Part shown: positions 8,325 through 15,765 of the stretch, piece by piece | How positions within the stretch are numbered: the first letter of the stretch is position 1 | Layout of the letters: each line of letters starts with the position of its first letter | Assembly: GCA_046710445.1 (NCBI GenBank) | Contig: JBKEHD010000020.1 | Span: forward strand, 1 to 17,593 | Length of the DNA: 17,593 nt | From: JBKEHD01 sp046710445 | GTDB taxonomy: Bacteria; Pseudomonadota; Alphaproteobacteria; Rickettsiales; Midichloriaceae | Direction of reading: 5' to 3' | The notes under the pieces: model-generated | Database searches by the model: none | What the model was told of the DNA's origin: nothing | Seen by the model: the letters and a program-made list of their open reading frames with translations, nothing else | Position numbers and translations under genes: made by a program

Positions 8325-9578
8325 ATGACAATCAATTATAATAGTTTTAAAACAATTTTTTTATCCATTGGATTACTTTTGGTAAGTACAGCTTTATTAA
8401 TCTCAGGTTCAGGATTTATAAATACATTAATTTCATTGAAATTAAAAATGGATGGCTATTCATCATTAGTAATTGGTGTGATTTCATCAATGTATTTTTT
8501 GGGTATGTTGGTTGGGTCATTAAAAATCTCTTTATTGATAAATATTGTAGGATATGTAAAGTCTTTCTCTACTTTGAGTGCCGTTATGGCTATATCAATA
8601 CTATTTCCAGGAATGTATGAAAATTTGTATGCATTAAGTGTATGTAGATTCATACAAGGAGTTTGTATAGCTGGATTATATGTAATAGTTGAAAGTTGGG
8701 TGTTATGTTCTTCCTCAGATAATACAAGGGGTAAAAATTTAGCTACTTATATGATAGTATTATATGGATCCTATTCACTTAGCCAATTTTTATTGTCTGC
8801 AGATCACATGAATACAATAATACCATTTTGTATAGCATCTATGTTGGTTATATCTTCGATAATACCATTGTCTAGTTTTCCTGTTACACCACCAATGCTT
8901 GAAGAGCATCAGCATATAAAGATAATGAGAATTTATAGAGCATCTCCTTCTGGATTTGTCGGGTGCTTTATTTCCGGACTTTTTATTGCTGCGATTTTTA
9001 CAATATTTCCATTATATGTGGAGGAGGTTGTGCATAGCACCTATCAGGTATCAGTACTACTTTCAATTACATTTTTATCAGGGGTTTTGATGCAATATCC
9101 GTTAGGTTGGCTTTCTGATAAGATGGATAGACAAACTTTACAGATATTACTTAATATATGCTATACAGCATTGTTAATTCTTTTTGCATTTCTTGAAATC
9201 AAAGGGATGGTAAATTTTAATATTCTGATTTTTATTGCAATTGGAATAGGGATGTTCTCTTTTACTATATATCCAATTAGCATGAATTTAGTATGTGATA
9301 ACTTGAAGAGATCTGAGATAGTGCGTGGAACCGAAGTATTGACAATAGCATTTGGGATGGGTTCAATTTTAGGACCAATATATACTACATTTTCTATTAA
9401 GATTTTTGGCTTTTCTGGTTATTCCATCGCTTATGCATCTCTTACAATATTGTTAACAATGTTTAGTTTAATTTTATACAGAAAAACACAAAGAGAAAAA
9501 CATATTCCTATTTCAGAAACTATTACCCCATTCATTCCGCATACCAATATTGATACCAGCAATATTAATATCAAATAA
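8325..9578 (+). CDS. Major facilitator superfamily transporter, YcaD-like
   Basis: Inner-membrane secondary transporter, 417 residues, with about 12 hydrophobic segments in two halves separated by a polar loop near residues 188-208. YcaD-type signs are the stretch IVESWVLCSSSDNTRGKNLATYM (121-143), where Glu123-Ser124 and Asn133-Arg135 match the family pattern. GWLSDKMDR at 261-269 is the MFS loop motif in the second half. The C-terminal 30 residues are hydrophilic. The substrate cannot be read from the sequence; intracellular bacteria often carry several such paralogues for metabolite uptake or efflux. It follows dnaA by 53 nt and may have its own promoter. Confidence 0.85.
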   Translation: MTINYNSFKTIFLSIGLLLVSTALLISGSGFINTLISLKLKMDGYSSLVIGVISSMYFLGMLVGSLKISLLINIVGYVKSFSTLSAVMAISILFPGMYENLYALSVCRFIQGVCIAGLYVIVESWVLCSSSDNTRGKNLATYMIVLYGSYSLSQFLLSADHMNTIIPFCIASMLVISSIIPLSSFPVTPPMLEEHQHIKIMRIYRASPSGFVGCFISGLFIAAIFTIFPLYVEEVVHSTYQVSVLLSITFLSGVLMQYPLGWLSDKMDRQTLQILLNICYTALLILFAFLEIKGMVNFNILIFIAIGIGMFSFTIYPISMNLVCDNLKRSEIVRGTEVLTIAFGMGSILGPIYTTFSIKIFGFSGYSIAYASLTILLTMFSLILYRKTQREKHIPISETITPFIPHTNIDTSNINIK

Positions 9579-9616
9579 AAAAAATAAAGATACGTAATAG
9601 TTATATCAAAGATAAA

Positions 9617-9645
9617 TTGATAAAAATGTTAATTTGGTATAGATT
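9617..9645 (+). promoter_or_regulatory. Promoter before aspS
   Basis: -35 TTGATA at 9617-9622, then 17 nt to TAGATT at 9640-9645 (alternatively TATAGA at 9638-9643 with a 15-nt spacer). The predicted transcript start is about 25 nt before the aspS ATG. The GGTATAGATT containing the -10 recurs upstream of glmS. Confidence 0.5.
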
Positions 9646-9677
9646 ATCAGCAAAATTAATAAAAGAAATTTACTTTG

Positions 9678-11504
9678 ATGCATAAATTCAGAACACATAA
9701 ATGTGGCAATCTATCATCCTCTGATATTGGGGAAAAAGTCAAGGTTTCAGGGTGGATACATAGAAAGAGGGATCATGGAGGTGTGTATTTTATTGACCTG
9801 AGAGATGACTTTGGAATTATTCAACTAGTTACGTCAGATCAAGATGATAGGATGCATAAATTGGACCAAAAAAGTTTTGAACAAATTACGTCTCTTAGCT
9901 ACGAAAGTGTTATAACTGTTGTTGGACATGTAGTGCGAAGATCTGATGAAACAATCAATAAAGATAGGCCAACAGGAGAAATTGAAATTGTTATTGAGGA
10001 ATTTTTCATAGAATCTGAAGCTGAAATTTTGCCAATCACAGTAAATTCTGATCAACCATTTCCTGAAGATTTAAGACTTAAGTATAGGTTTTTAGATTTG
10101 CGAAAGGATAAAATGCACAATAATATTATATTACGTAGCAAAGTAATTAAGTTTTTGAGAGATGAAATGCATAATTTGGGTTTTTTAGAATTTCAAACCC
10201 CTATACTTACTTCTAGTTCACCAGAAGGAGCAAGAGATTTTGTTGTACCTAGCAGATTGCATCCTGGTAAATTTTACGCTCTTCCGCAAGCTCCACAACA
10301 ATTCAAGCAGCTTTTTATGGTATCTGGCTTTGATAAATATTTTCAGGTAGCACCTTGTTTTAGAGATGAAGATGCTAGGGCTGATAGAGCTCCTGGTGAA
10401 TTTTATCAATTAGATATTGAAATGTCATTTGTAACCCAAGATGATATATTTGCCACTATTGAACCTGTGCTTGCAGATTTATTTAAAAAATTCACAAGTA
10501 AAAAAATTACCGAAACACCATTTCCTAGAATTACATATAAAGATTCAATGATGATGTATGGTACAGATAAACCAGATTTGAGGAATCCTATTGTAATAAA
10601 AGAGGTGAGTTCTGCATTTAAAGATTCTAATTTCAGTATTTTTAAAAACGCTATAGCTAGTGGGTCTGTCGTACGAGCTATACCAATTAATGACACTTCA
10701 AAATTAAGTAGAAGTTTTTATGATAAAATGATCTCTTTTGCACAATCGGAATTGGGAGCAAAGGGGTTAGCTTATATTACTCTTGATGAAGCAGGTAATG
10801 CAAAAGGACCTGTAGCTAAATTTCTTAATGAAGAAAATTTAGCAGAAATAAAAAATATATGTGATATTAAATCTAATGACTCTGTATTTTTCGTTTGTGA
10901 AGTTGAAAAAATAGCACAAAAAAATGCAGGTAAAGTGCGTGAAAAACTAGGAGAAGAGTTGAAACTGATTAAAGATGATGAGTTCAAATTTTGTTGGATA
11001 GTAGATTACCCATTTTATGAATGGAATGAAGAAGAGAAAAAATTAGATTTCTCCCATAATCCTTTTTCTATGCCACAAGGAGAGATGGATGCATTGATTA
11101 ATGCAAAAACACTTGAGGAAAAATTAGAAATAAAAGCTTTTCAGTATGATATAATTTGTAATGGTATTGAGTTATCTAGCGGTGCTATACGAAATCACAA
11201 ATTGCCAATGATGTATAAAGCTTTTGAAAATGTTGGATATTCAAAAGAAGAGGTAGATCAAAATTTTAGTGCAATGGTGAAAGCATTCAAATATGGGCCA
11301 CCACCTCATGGGGGAATTGCACCTGGTATTGATAGAATTATTATGTTGCTTGCAGAAGAGCCTAATATCAGAGAAATCATTGCATTTCCACTAAATCAAA
11401 ATGCACATGATTTATTGATGGATGCTCCTTCACATATATCAAATAAAGCATTGAAAGAGTTATCTATAACAACAGTTTTAAAAAAAGATGATAAATCTAC
11501 ATGA
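9678..11504 (+). CDS. aspS: Aspartate--tRNA ligase, probably non-discriminating (Asp/Asn)
   Basis: Class II aminoacyl-tRNA synthetase, 608 residues from the ATG at 9678. The frame could extend one codon to TTG 9675, but alphaproteobacterial AspRS proteins begin MHK(F/Y)RTH(K/T)CG, so the ATG is correct. The OB-fold anticodon-binding domain (1-110) carries HRKRDHGG at 28-35. The catalytic core has FRDEDARADR at 228-237 (motif 2), the bacterial GAD insertion is at about 300-410, and motif 3 is GGIAPGIDRIIML at 545-557. His33 after RD corresponds to the His linked to relaxed tRNA recognition in Pseudomonas AspRS. This suggests it also makes Asp-tRNA(Asn) for GatCAB amidation (inference). It overlaps acpS by 4 nt. 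Confidence 0.96.
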   Translation: MHKFRTHKCGNLSSSDIGEKVKVSGWIHRKRDHGGVYFIDLRDDFGIIQLVTSDQDDRMHKLDQKSFEQITSLSYESVITVVGHVVRRSDETINKDRPTGEIEIVIEEFFIESEAEILPITVNSDQPFPEDLRLKYRFLDLRKDKMHNNIILRSKVIKFLRDEMHNLGFLEFQTPILTSSSPEGARDFVVPSRLHPGKFYALPQAPQQFKQLFMVSGFDKYFQVAPCFRDEDARADRAPGEFYQLDIEMSFVTQDDIFATIEPVLADLFKKFTSKKITETPFPRITYKDSMMMYGTDKPDLRNPIVIKEVSSAFKDSNFSIFKNAIASGSVVRAIPINDTSKLSRSFYDKMISFAQSELGAKGLAYITLDEAGNAKGPVAKFLNEENLAEIKNICDIKSNDSVFFVCEVEKIAQKNAGKVREKLGEELKLIKDDEFKFCWIVDYPFYEWNEEEKKLDFSHNPFSMPQGEMDALINAKTLEEKLEIKAFQYDIICNGIELSSGAIRNHKLPMMYKAFENVGYSKEEVDQNFSAMVKAFKYGPPPHGGIAPGIDRIIMLLAEEPNIREIIAFPLNQNAHDLLMDAPSHISNKALKELSITTVLKKDDKST

Positions 11505-11866
11505 ATATTAGTGGAATAGGCTGTGATATAGTAGATATTAGACGAATTGAAAATTTAATGAAGGAATATGAAGATAGATTTTTGAAAAGGGTTTTTACAG
11601 AAGATGAGATAAAAATATCTAAAGAATTTAATAATTGCCATGGATATTTTGCAAAAAGATATGCTGCAAAAGAAGCTTATGCAAAAGCATCTGGATATGG
11701 CATATCTGGAAATATATCATTTAACTCCATTGAAGTGCTAAATGATAAGAGGGGGATGCCATATTTTAATAAACATCCCTTAGCACAAAATGGATTTACA
11801 GCCTTGTTAACTTTATCAGATGAATATCCGTATTCTATGGCTTATGTTATAATGATGAAAAAATAG
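11501..11866 (+). CDS. acpS: Holo-[acyl-carrier-protein] synthase
   Basis: Transfers 4'-phosphopantetheine from CoA to acyl carrier protein, activating fatty-acid synthesis. 121 residues, normal length. The N-terminus ISGIGCDIVDIRRIE contains the Mg ligand Asp9. YFAKRYAAKEAYAKASG (49-65) contains Glu58, the second ligand; both fall at the same numbers as in E. coli AcpS. SFNSIEVLNDKRGMPYF is the C-terminal family motif. The ATG overlaps the aspS stop (ATGA), so translation is probably coupled. It converges on the next gene, with only 5 nt between the two stop codons and no obvious terminator there. Confidence 0.95.
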   Translation: MNISGIGCDIVDIRRIENLMKEYEDRFLKRVFTEDEIKISKEFNNCHGYFAKRYAAKEAYAKASGYGISGNISFNSIEVLNDKRGMPYFNKHPLAQNGFTALLTLSDEYPYSMAYVIMMKK

Positions 11867-11871
11867 TATCC

Positions 11872-12321
11872 TTATATATAATCATTTAATACCTTGATTC
11901 CATATAAAAATTTTTCCTTAGAGTACATATCAGAATGCGGTTCCAAAAGAAATTTATGATAATTGTTGAACACACATATACCTAAGATTAATTTATCACA
12001 ATTATTTTTTTTCAATTCACATAATACGTACTTGTATTTATTATACATGTCTTTTAAGAAATTCTCTTCATACTGCTTTTCAGTCCATATCAAATATGTT
12101 TGCAAAAGCTTGGATTGAAGGGTTGGAGCACCATGTTTCAAGGTGTACAACCATCTGAATTTCATGCATTTAGCATGTTCTTTTTTACTTATTATATTTT
12201 TATTTAAACAAAGATCTATTGCTTCTAGGGTTATATTAGCCTGTTTTTTTATTTGTAATTCTTTTGTTCCTTTATCTATTTTATCATTTGTAGATTTTGG
12301 TCTGCCGCGTTTTTTCCACAT
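11872..12321 (-). CDS. Conserved-looking hypothetical protein with an N-terminal AT-hook-like motif
   Basis: 149 residues on the minus strand. The N-terminus MWKKRGRPKSTNDK contains RGRP (5-8), the core of an AT-hook that binds the minor groove of AT-rich DNA. It is followed by a basic segment (GTKELQIKKQ). The rest is predicted mainly helical and rich in Lys, Leu, Tyr and Cys, with RWLYTLKHGAPTLQSKLLQ in the middle. I have a memory-level impression that short proteins opening with RGRPK and GT-ELQ-K occur in other Rickettsiales-type genomes, but I cannot name a family. A DNA-associated role is an inference from the RGRP motif alone. There is no signal peptide or membrane segment. It overlaps no other gene and converges on acpS. 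Confidence 0.65.
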   Translation of the reverse strand: MWKKRGRPKSTNDKIDKGTKELQIKKQANITLEAIDLCLNKNIISKKEHAKCMKFRWLYTLKHGAPTLQSKLLQTYLIWTEKQYEENFLKDMYNKYKYVLCELKKNNCDKLILGICVFNNYHKFLLEPHSDMYSKEKFLYGIKVLNDYI

Positions 12322-12432
12322 AATATTGCATATATAATTTCATCGTAATTATCATGCATGCTGTAATCTTCAGGAAGTCAAAAAATAATATATTTTTAAA
12401 ATAAGAGCAGTTTTATCAATGCTGGGCAAATC

Positions 12433-12461
12433 AGAAATGGCTTTAGAAATAAGCCATTTCT
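12433..12461. terminator. Hairpin downstream of the minus-strand orphan
   Basis: Perfect 11-bp inverted repeat: AGAAATGGCTT (12433-12443) and AAGCCATTTCT (12451-12461), with a 7-nt loop. It lies 30 nt beyond the stop codon of the orphan gene. Three GC pairs sit near the loop. The T-richer side is on the plus strand, so it may work in either direction; no plus-strand gene needs it. Confidence 0.55.
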
Positions 12462-12491
12462 TTAATAACTTAATTGTTTTGTAAGAAAATT

Positions 12492-13346
12492 CTATAGATC
12501 TGAAGAAGTGTCTGCATCTTCTTGTCCATATAAAATATCTCTTACTGAATTTGAAGCGCAATCATAAGTATAATACCCTGTATTAACTATATAATCAGCT
12601 ACTTCTTCCTTGGTAATAGTAGAAGCATTAAAGTAATCATGTAAATTTTTTGTCACATCATTATGAGCAGAATAAGCGACGTCAAATAATACAGTTTTCA
12701 TTTCAGCTTTTACAGATGAATAAATAGTTTTATTGATATTCTTTTCTGATAATTTACTTTCTATAACTTGATCAGCATAATCAATGGCGATATAGCTTTT
12801 GCTAGCTCCATCAGTTAAAATATTATGCTGATGAATCAAAGATACTACTTGTGAAATACCAAATTTCCATGAAGAAGCAGCTAATAATACAGATGTGATT
12901 ATATCAAATGGCTTAGCCCCATCTAATTTTTCATTTACAGTGCTTGCAAGATCTCCTGTGATATAAGAATACGAAGAGTTGCTATAATCAATACACTTAA
13001 CGATAGCGTCTTTAATTTCTGACTTAGCATTAAATGATATATCTGTATTTTTTGCTTGATCTATATATTTTAATAAACCTTTAGATTTTAAATCATTTTT
13101 TGCACCTATTGCTTGTTCATCAAGATAACGTATTGAATTTCCAATGACTGGGATGTATTGTGCTACGGTACCAAGTCCAGAATATGCTTCTAATAATGGT
13201 ATTGTAGAATCTTTTGAATATGCTTCATATCCTTTGTATGAAATATAAGCGATGTTTGTGGCAGTAAATAATAATTGTATCATGATAATTTCTATAAGTT
13301 GATTAACGCAATCTATGGATGTAACAGCAAATTGTCTTTTTGTCAA
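12492..13346 (-). CDS. Unrecognised protein with an N-terminal hydrophobic segment
   Basis: Up to 284 residues. The longest reading starts at TTG 13346, inside a TTGACA motif. An ATG at 13283 gives 263 residues and may be the real start if the promoter described at 13331-13359 is right. Neither has a clear Shine-Dalgarno. With the long start, MTKRQ is followed by a hydrophobic stretch at about 15-35 (LIEIIMIQLLFTATNIAYI), like a signal anchor. The remainder is soluble-looking and mostly helical, with many Ser, Asp, Lys and Tyr, and it ends in an acidic tail (YGQEDADTSSDL). I recognise no domain. An exported or membrane-tethered lineage-specific protein, possibly acting on a host, is a plausible guess only. 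A hairpin follows it. Confidence 0.6.
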   Translation of the reverse strand: MTKRQFAVTSIDCVNQLIEIIMIQLLFTATNIAYISYKGYEAYSKDSTIPLLEAYSGLGTVAQYIPVIGNSIRYLDEQAIGAKNDLKSKGLLKYIDQAKNTDISFNAKSEIKDAIVKCIDYSNSSYSYITGDLASTVNEKLDGAKPFDIITSVLLAASSWKFGISQVVSLIHQHNILTDGASKSYIAIDYADQVIESKLSEKNINKTIYSSVKAEMKTVLFDVAYSAHNDVTKNLHDYFNASTITKEEVADYIVNTGYYTYDCASNSVRDILYGQEDADTSSDL

Positions 13347-13359
13347 ATTATTTTGTCAA
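13331..13359 (-). promoter_or_regulatory. Possible promoter for the minus-strand orphan, with a duplicated TTGACA
   Basis: On the plus strand TTTTGTCAA occurs twice (13338-13346 and 13351-13359), 13 nt apart. On the minus strand each copy reads TTGACAAAA. The outer TTGACA (13359-13354) is followed after 17 nt by GACAAT (13336-13331), a 4/6 match to -10. If used, transcription would begin just inside the longest reading frame and favour the ATG at 13283. The repeat could also be an operator. Confidence 0.35.
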
Positions 13360-13481
13360 TATGTGTGATTGCAATGTTTAGGCGGTGTTTTCTTTATCAA
13401 ATAAACGTCCATATTTCATGGCGTTTTACCTGTTTATAAATGGTAAGTTTTGTTTAATATCTGTGGCAAGTTAATATTATC

Positions 13482-13509
13482 TTGATTTTATTAAAAATTA
13501 TGTTAGAAT
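13482..13509 (+). promoter_or_regulatory. Promoter of the DEAD-box helicase gene
   Basis: -35 TTGATT at 13482-13487, a 16-nt spacer, and -10 TAGAAT at 13504-13509. This places the transcript start near 13516, about 165 nt before the translation start. Confidence 0.45.
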
Positions 13510-13515
13510 TTGCGA

Positions 13516-13679
13516 AATTTGCTGAACTAGTGTAGTCAGTAAAATTTTTGATGTACATTAGAGGTTATAGTCTTTTTGTTACTCTTTTTGAGTAATTCAT
13601 TTGTGTATTTTTTCATGGTTTGAAATTTGCTGTTTTATAACAACTTATGTATTTAACATATATATATAAGGTATTTAAT
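13516..13679 (+). promoter_or_regulatory. Long leader of the helicase mRNA
   Basis: Roughly 165 nt with no credible ORF. It is T-rich. It holds a small hairpin, TTACTC (13579-13584), a loop of five T, and GAGTAA (13590-13595), followed by a T-rich stretch. AAGG at 13668-13671, 8 nt before ATG 13680, is the only good ribosome binding site in the area. Long leaders are known for cold-induced DEAD-box helicase and cold-shock mRNAs; regulation here is an inference. The rest of 13360-13480 shows nothing recognisable. Confidence 0.35.
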
Positions 13680-14843
13680 ATGGAAAATTTTGAGTCATTT
13701 GATCTGCCTAATTCTCTTCAAGTATCATTGAAGAAAATGGGTTTTACGTTGCCTACGCCTATTCAAAGCAAAGCAATTCCTTTTGCTCTTCAGGGCAGGG
13801 ATATTATAGCTTCCGCGCAAACTGGTACTGGAAAAACTATGGCTTTTCTTATACCTGTAATTACTAAACTTTTATTATCACCTCAGAGTAATGCTATAAT
13901 TCTTACACCAACTAGAGAATTAGCAATGCAAATTGAAAAAGTGATAATTGAAGTGTCTGCTGGAATTAGTGATATTTCTTCTGTTTTATTGATAGGTGGA
14001 GCTCCTATATTTAAGCAAATAAAAAGATTAAAAACCAATCCACGAATTATTGTTGGTACTCCAGGTAGAATTAATGATCATTTAATTCGTAAAAGCTTAA
14101 AATTAAGTAACATAGAATTTTTTATTCTTGATGAATCAGATAGAATGCTTGATATGGGCTTTACTATACAGCTTGATGACATATTGAAACATATGCCTGC
14201 AAAGCGTCAAACATTGATGTTTTCTGCTACTTTTTCTAAAAAAATCATAGAGCTTTCTAGAAAATATCTACAAGAGCCAGAGCGTATATCTATAGGTGCT
14301 CCTAATGTAGTTGCTGCCAATATAAAACAAGATATTATTCGTACTAGTGCTATGGCAAAATATGATGATCTTGTAAGTGAATTAGACAAGAGAGACGGTT
14401 CTATAATAATTTTTGTAAATACTAAGATTGTTGCTAAAAAACTTACTGATAAATTAGGAAGAAGTAAACATAGTGTATCTACTCTTCATGGAGATATTGA
14501 GCATAACAAACGAAAACATGTTATTAATGATTTTCGTTCTAAAAAATTCCGAGTTATGATTGCTACTGATGTTGCTTCACGTGGGCTTGATATAGATCAT
14601 ATTAGGCATGTTATTAATTATGATTTACCGCAATTTCATGAAGATTATATACATCGTATTGGTAGAACTGGACGTGCTGAAAGTAGTGGTTCGGCATTAA
14701 ATTTTATAATGCCTAGTGATACAAAGAAATGGCAGACTTTTGAGCGTTTATTAGATCCTACTAAAAAGCATAATCATACAAATAAAGATACAAAATTTAA
14801 AGCAACTAAGAAGAAAAAACGTTTTAGAAGTAGACCTAGTTAA
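13680..14843 (+). CDS. DEAD-box ATP-dependent RNA helicase, RhlE-like
   Basis: Unwinds structured RNA, probably in ribosome assembly or RNA decay. 387 residues from ATG 13680, preferred over ATG 13647 because AAGG sits 8 nt upstream and MENFESFDLP is the usual N-terminus leading to the Q motif. Motifs in order: Q motif (Phe5 to Gln29), AQTGTGKT 46-53, PTREL 77-81, TPGR 127-130, DESD 151-154, SAT 182-184, ATDVASRGLDI 295-305, HRIGRTGR 325-332. The C-terminal 30 residues are basic (TKKHNHTNKD, KKKKRFRSRPS) and likely hold RNA. Motif II is DESD rather than DEAD, which keeps both acidic residues. CTT and other T-ending codons look more frequent than in the neighbours. RhlE versus another DEAD subgroup is not settled. 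Confidence 0.93.
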   Translation: MENFESFDLPNSLQVSLKKMGFTLPTPIQSKAIPFALQGRDIIASAQTGTGKTMAFLIPVITKLLLSPQSNAIILTPTRELAMQIEKVIIEVSAGISDISSVLLIGGAPIFKQIKRLKTNPRIIVGTPGRINDHLIRKSLKLSNIEFFILDESDRMLDMGFTIQLDDILKHMPAKRQTLMFSATFSKKIIELSRKYLQEPERISIGAPNVVAANIKQDIIRTSAMAKYDDLVSELDKRDGSIIIFVNTKIVAKKLTDKLGRSKHSVSTLHGDIEHNKRKHVINDFRSKKFRVMIATDVASRGLDIDHIRHVINYDLPQFHEDYIHRIGRTGRAESSGSALNFIMPSDTKKWQTFERLLDPTKKHNHTNKDTKFKATKKKKRFRSRPS

Positions 14844-14845
14844 TA

Positions 14846-14874
14846 TTGACATTTTTAGCTGTATCTGTATTAAT
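14846..14874 (+). promoter_or_regulatory. Promoter before the alpha/beta hydrolase gene
   Basis: A perfect -35 TTGACA at 14846-14851 with TATTAA (16-nt spacer, 14868-14873) or ATTAAT (17-nt spacer, 14869-14874) as -10. A perfect TATAAT at 14877-14882 lies too far away to pair with it. The element begins 3 nt after the helicase stop, so the hydrolase can be transcribed independently. Confidence 0.45.
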
Positions 14875-14902
14875 TATATAATTACGAATTAATTCTTATG
14901 AT

Positions 14903-15658
14903 ATGGCTAATATATTATTAATACATGGGGCTTGGCATTGGTCTGGATGTTGGTATAAAATACTTAATTCTCCCGTTTTGACTTCACATAAAATCTACGC
15001 TCTAGATAACTTAGGGTGTGGATTTAATAAAATTCAAGATGAAGGGGAGGGGGTTTCAGATGTTGATATGGATATGTATACAAAAAACTTATCAACATTA
15101 TTGCTTAATTCCACTGAGAAATTTATTTTAGTTGCCCATAGTATGGGCGGTGTATTGGCTAGTTATTTAGCAAATAAACATCCAGAGAAAATTTTGAAAA
15201 TTATATATGTAGCTGCTTTTATTTGCGATGATGGTGGGAGTATGCTGGATTACATAATGTTAGATTCTTATCAGAAATTTTTAAAAGATAGAGATTTGGA
15301 TTCCACAATGTTACCTGAGGAAAATGAAACTTTCTTAAATTTAGCTAATAAAGAAAAGGTGATTAAGCTATTTTATAATACAAGTGATAAAAATGATTAT
15401 GAAATAGCACTTAGGAATCTTAGTGCGTCAAATTCTAACCTTCCATTCATGCATGTTCATAAACACTCTGAAAATTTCGATTCAATTTCAAAAGTTTATG
15501 TTGAATGTTTGCAGGATAATGCAATCCCTATTGATATTCAAAAAAGTATGTGTGCAAAATTTGAAGGGATAAAGATATATACAATTGATTCAGATCATTC
15601 TCCATTTTTTTCAAATGATAAGAGGTTGAGTGATATAATAGCTAAAGAGTGTTTGTAA
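14903..15658 (+). CDS. Alpha/beta hydrolase resembling plant-type methylesterase / hydroxynitrile lyase
   Basis: 251 residues, no signal peptide, so probably cytosolic unless exported by a specialised system. The N-terminus ILLIHGAWHWSGCWYKI has the HGA oxyanion-hole strand and the WHWSGCW pattern seen in plant methyl esterases and hydroxynitrile lyases. The nucleophile elbow is AHSMGG (78-83, Ser80). The acid is probably Asp205 in YVECLQDNAIP and the base His232 in DSDHSPFF, both at family-typical positions. The triad is therefore complete. The natural substrate is unknown; small esters are expected for this subfamily. It sits between the helicase and a convergent RDD gene, with its own likely promoter. 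Confidence 0.85.
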   Translation: MANILLIHGAWHWSGCWYKILNSPVLTSHKIYALDNLGCGFNKIQDEGEGVSDVDMDMYTKNLSTLLLNSTEKFILVAHSMGGVLASYLANKHPEKILKIIYVAAFICDDGGSMLDYIMLDSYQKFLKDRDLDSTMLPEENETFLNLANKEKVIKLFYNTSDKNDYEIALRNLSASNSNLPFMHVHKHSENFDSISKVYVECLQDNAIPIDIQKSMCAKFEGIKIYTIDSDHSPFFSNDKRLSDIIAKECL

Positions 15659-15723
15659 TAATTCTGTATTGTTAATAGGAATTTTTATAACGCTTTTGAA
15701 AATAACATCTTAATTATCACATT

Positions 15724-15762
15724 ACAAAAATCTATAATATTACTGATACATAGAATTTTTGT
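15724..15762. terminator. Hairpin between convergent genes
   Basis: ACAAAAATCTAT (15724-15735) pairs with ATAGAATTTTTGT (15750-15762), with one bulged base and a 14-nt loop. It lies 4 nt beyond the stop of the minus-strand RDD gene and 66 nt after the hydrolase stop. The arms carry A/T runs at their outer ends on both strands, fitting a bidirectional terminator. Confidence 0.6.
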
Positions 15763-15765
15763 GTA

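Noticed and set aside
9675..9677. TTG one codon upstream as the aspS start
   Set aside because: The adjacent ATG gives the conserved MHKFRTHKCG N-terminus.
12370..12561. Minus-strand ORF of 63 residues overlapping the end of the orphan gene
   Set aside because: It overlaps the larger ORF and the hairpin, has a low-complexity basic composition and no recognisable motif.
14877..14882. Perfect TATAAT as the -10 of the hydrolase promoter
   Set aside because: It lies 25 nt from the TTGACA, and the best hexamer at the correct distance (TTTAGC) is poor.
15084..15094. Single DnaA-box-like TTATCAACA inside the hydrolase gene
   Set aside because: An isolated near-match inside a coding region; expected by chance in an AT-rich sequence.
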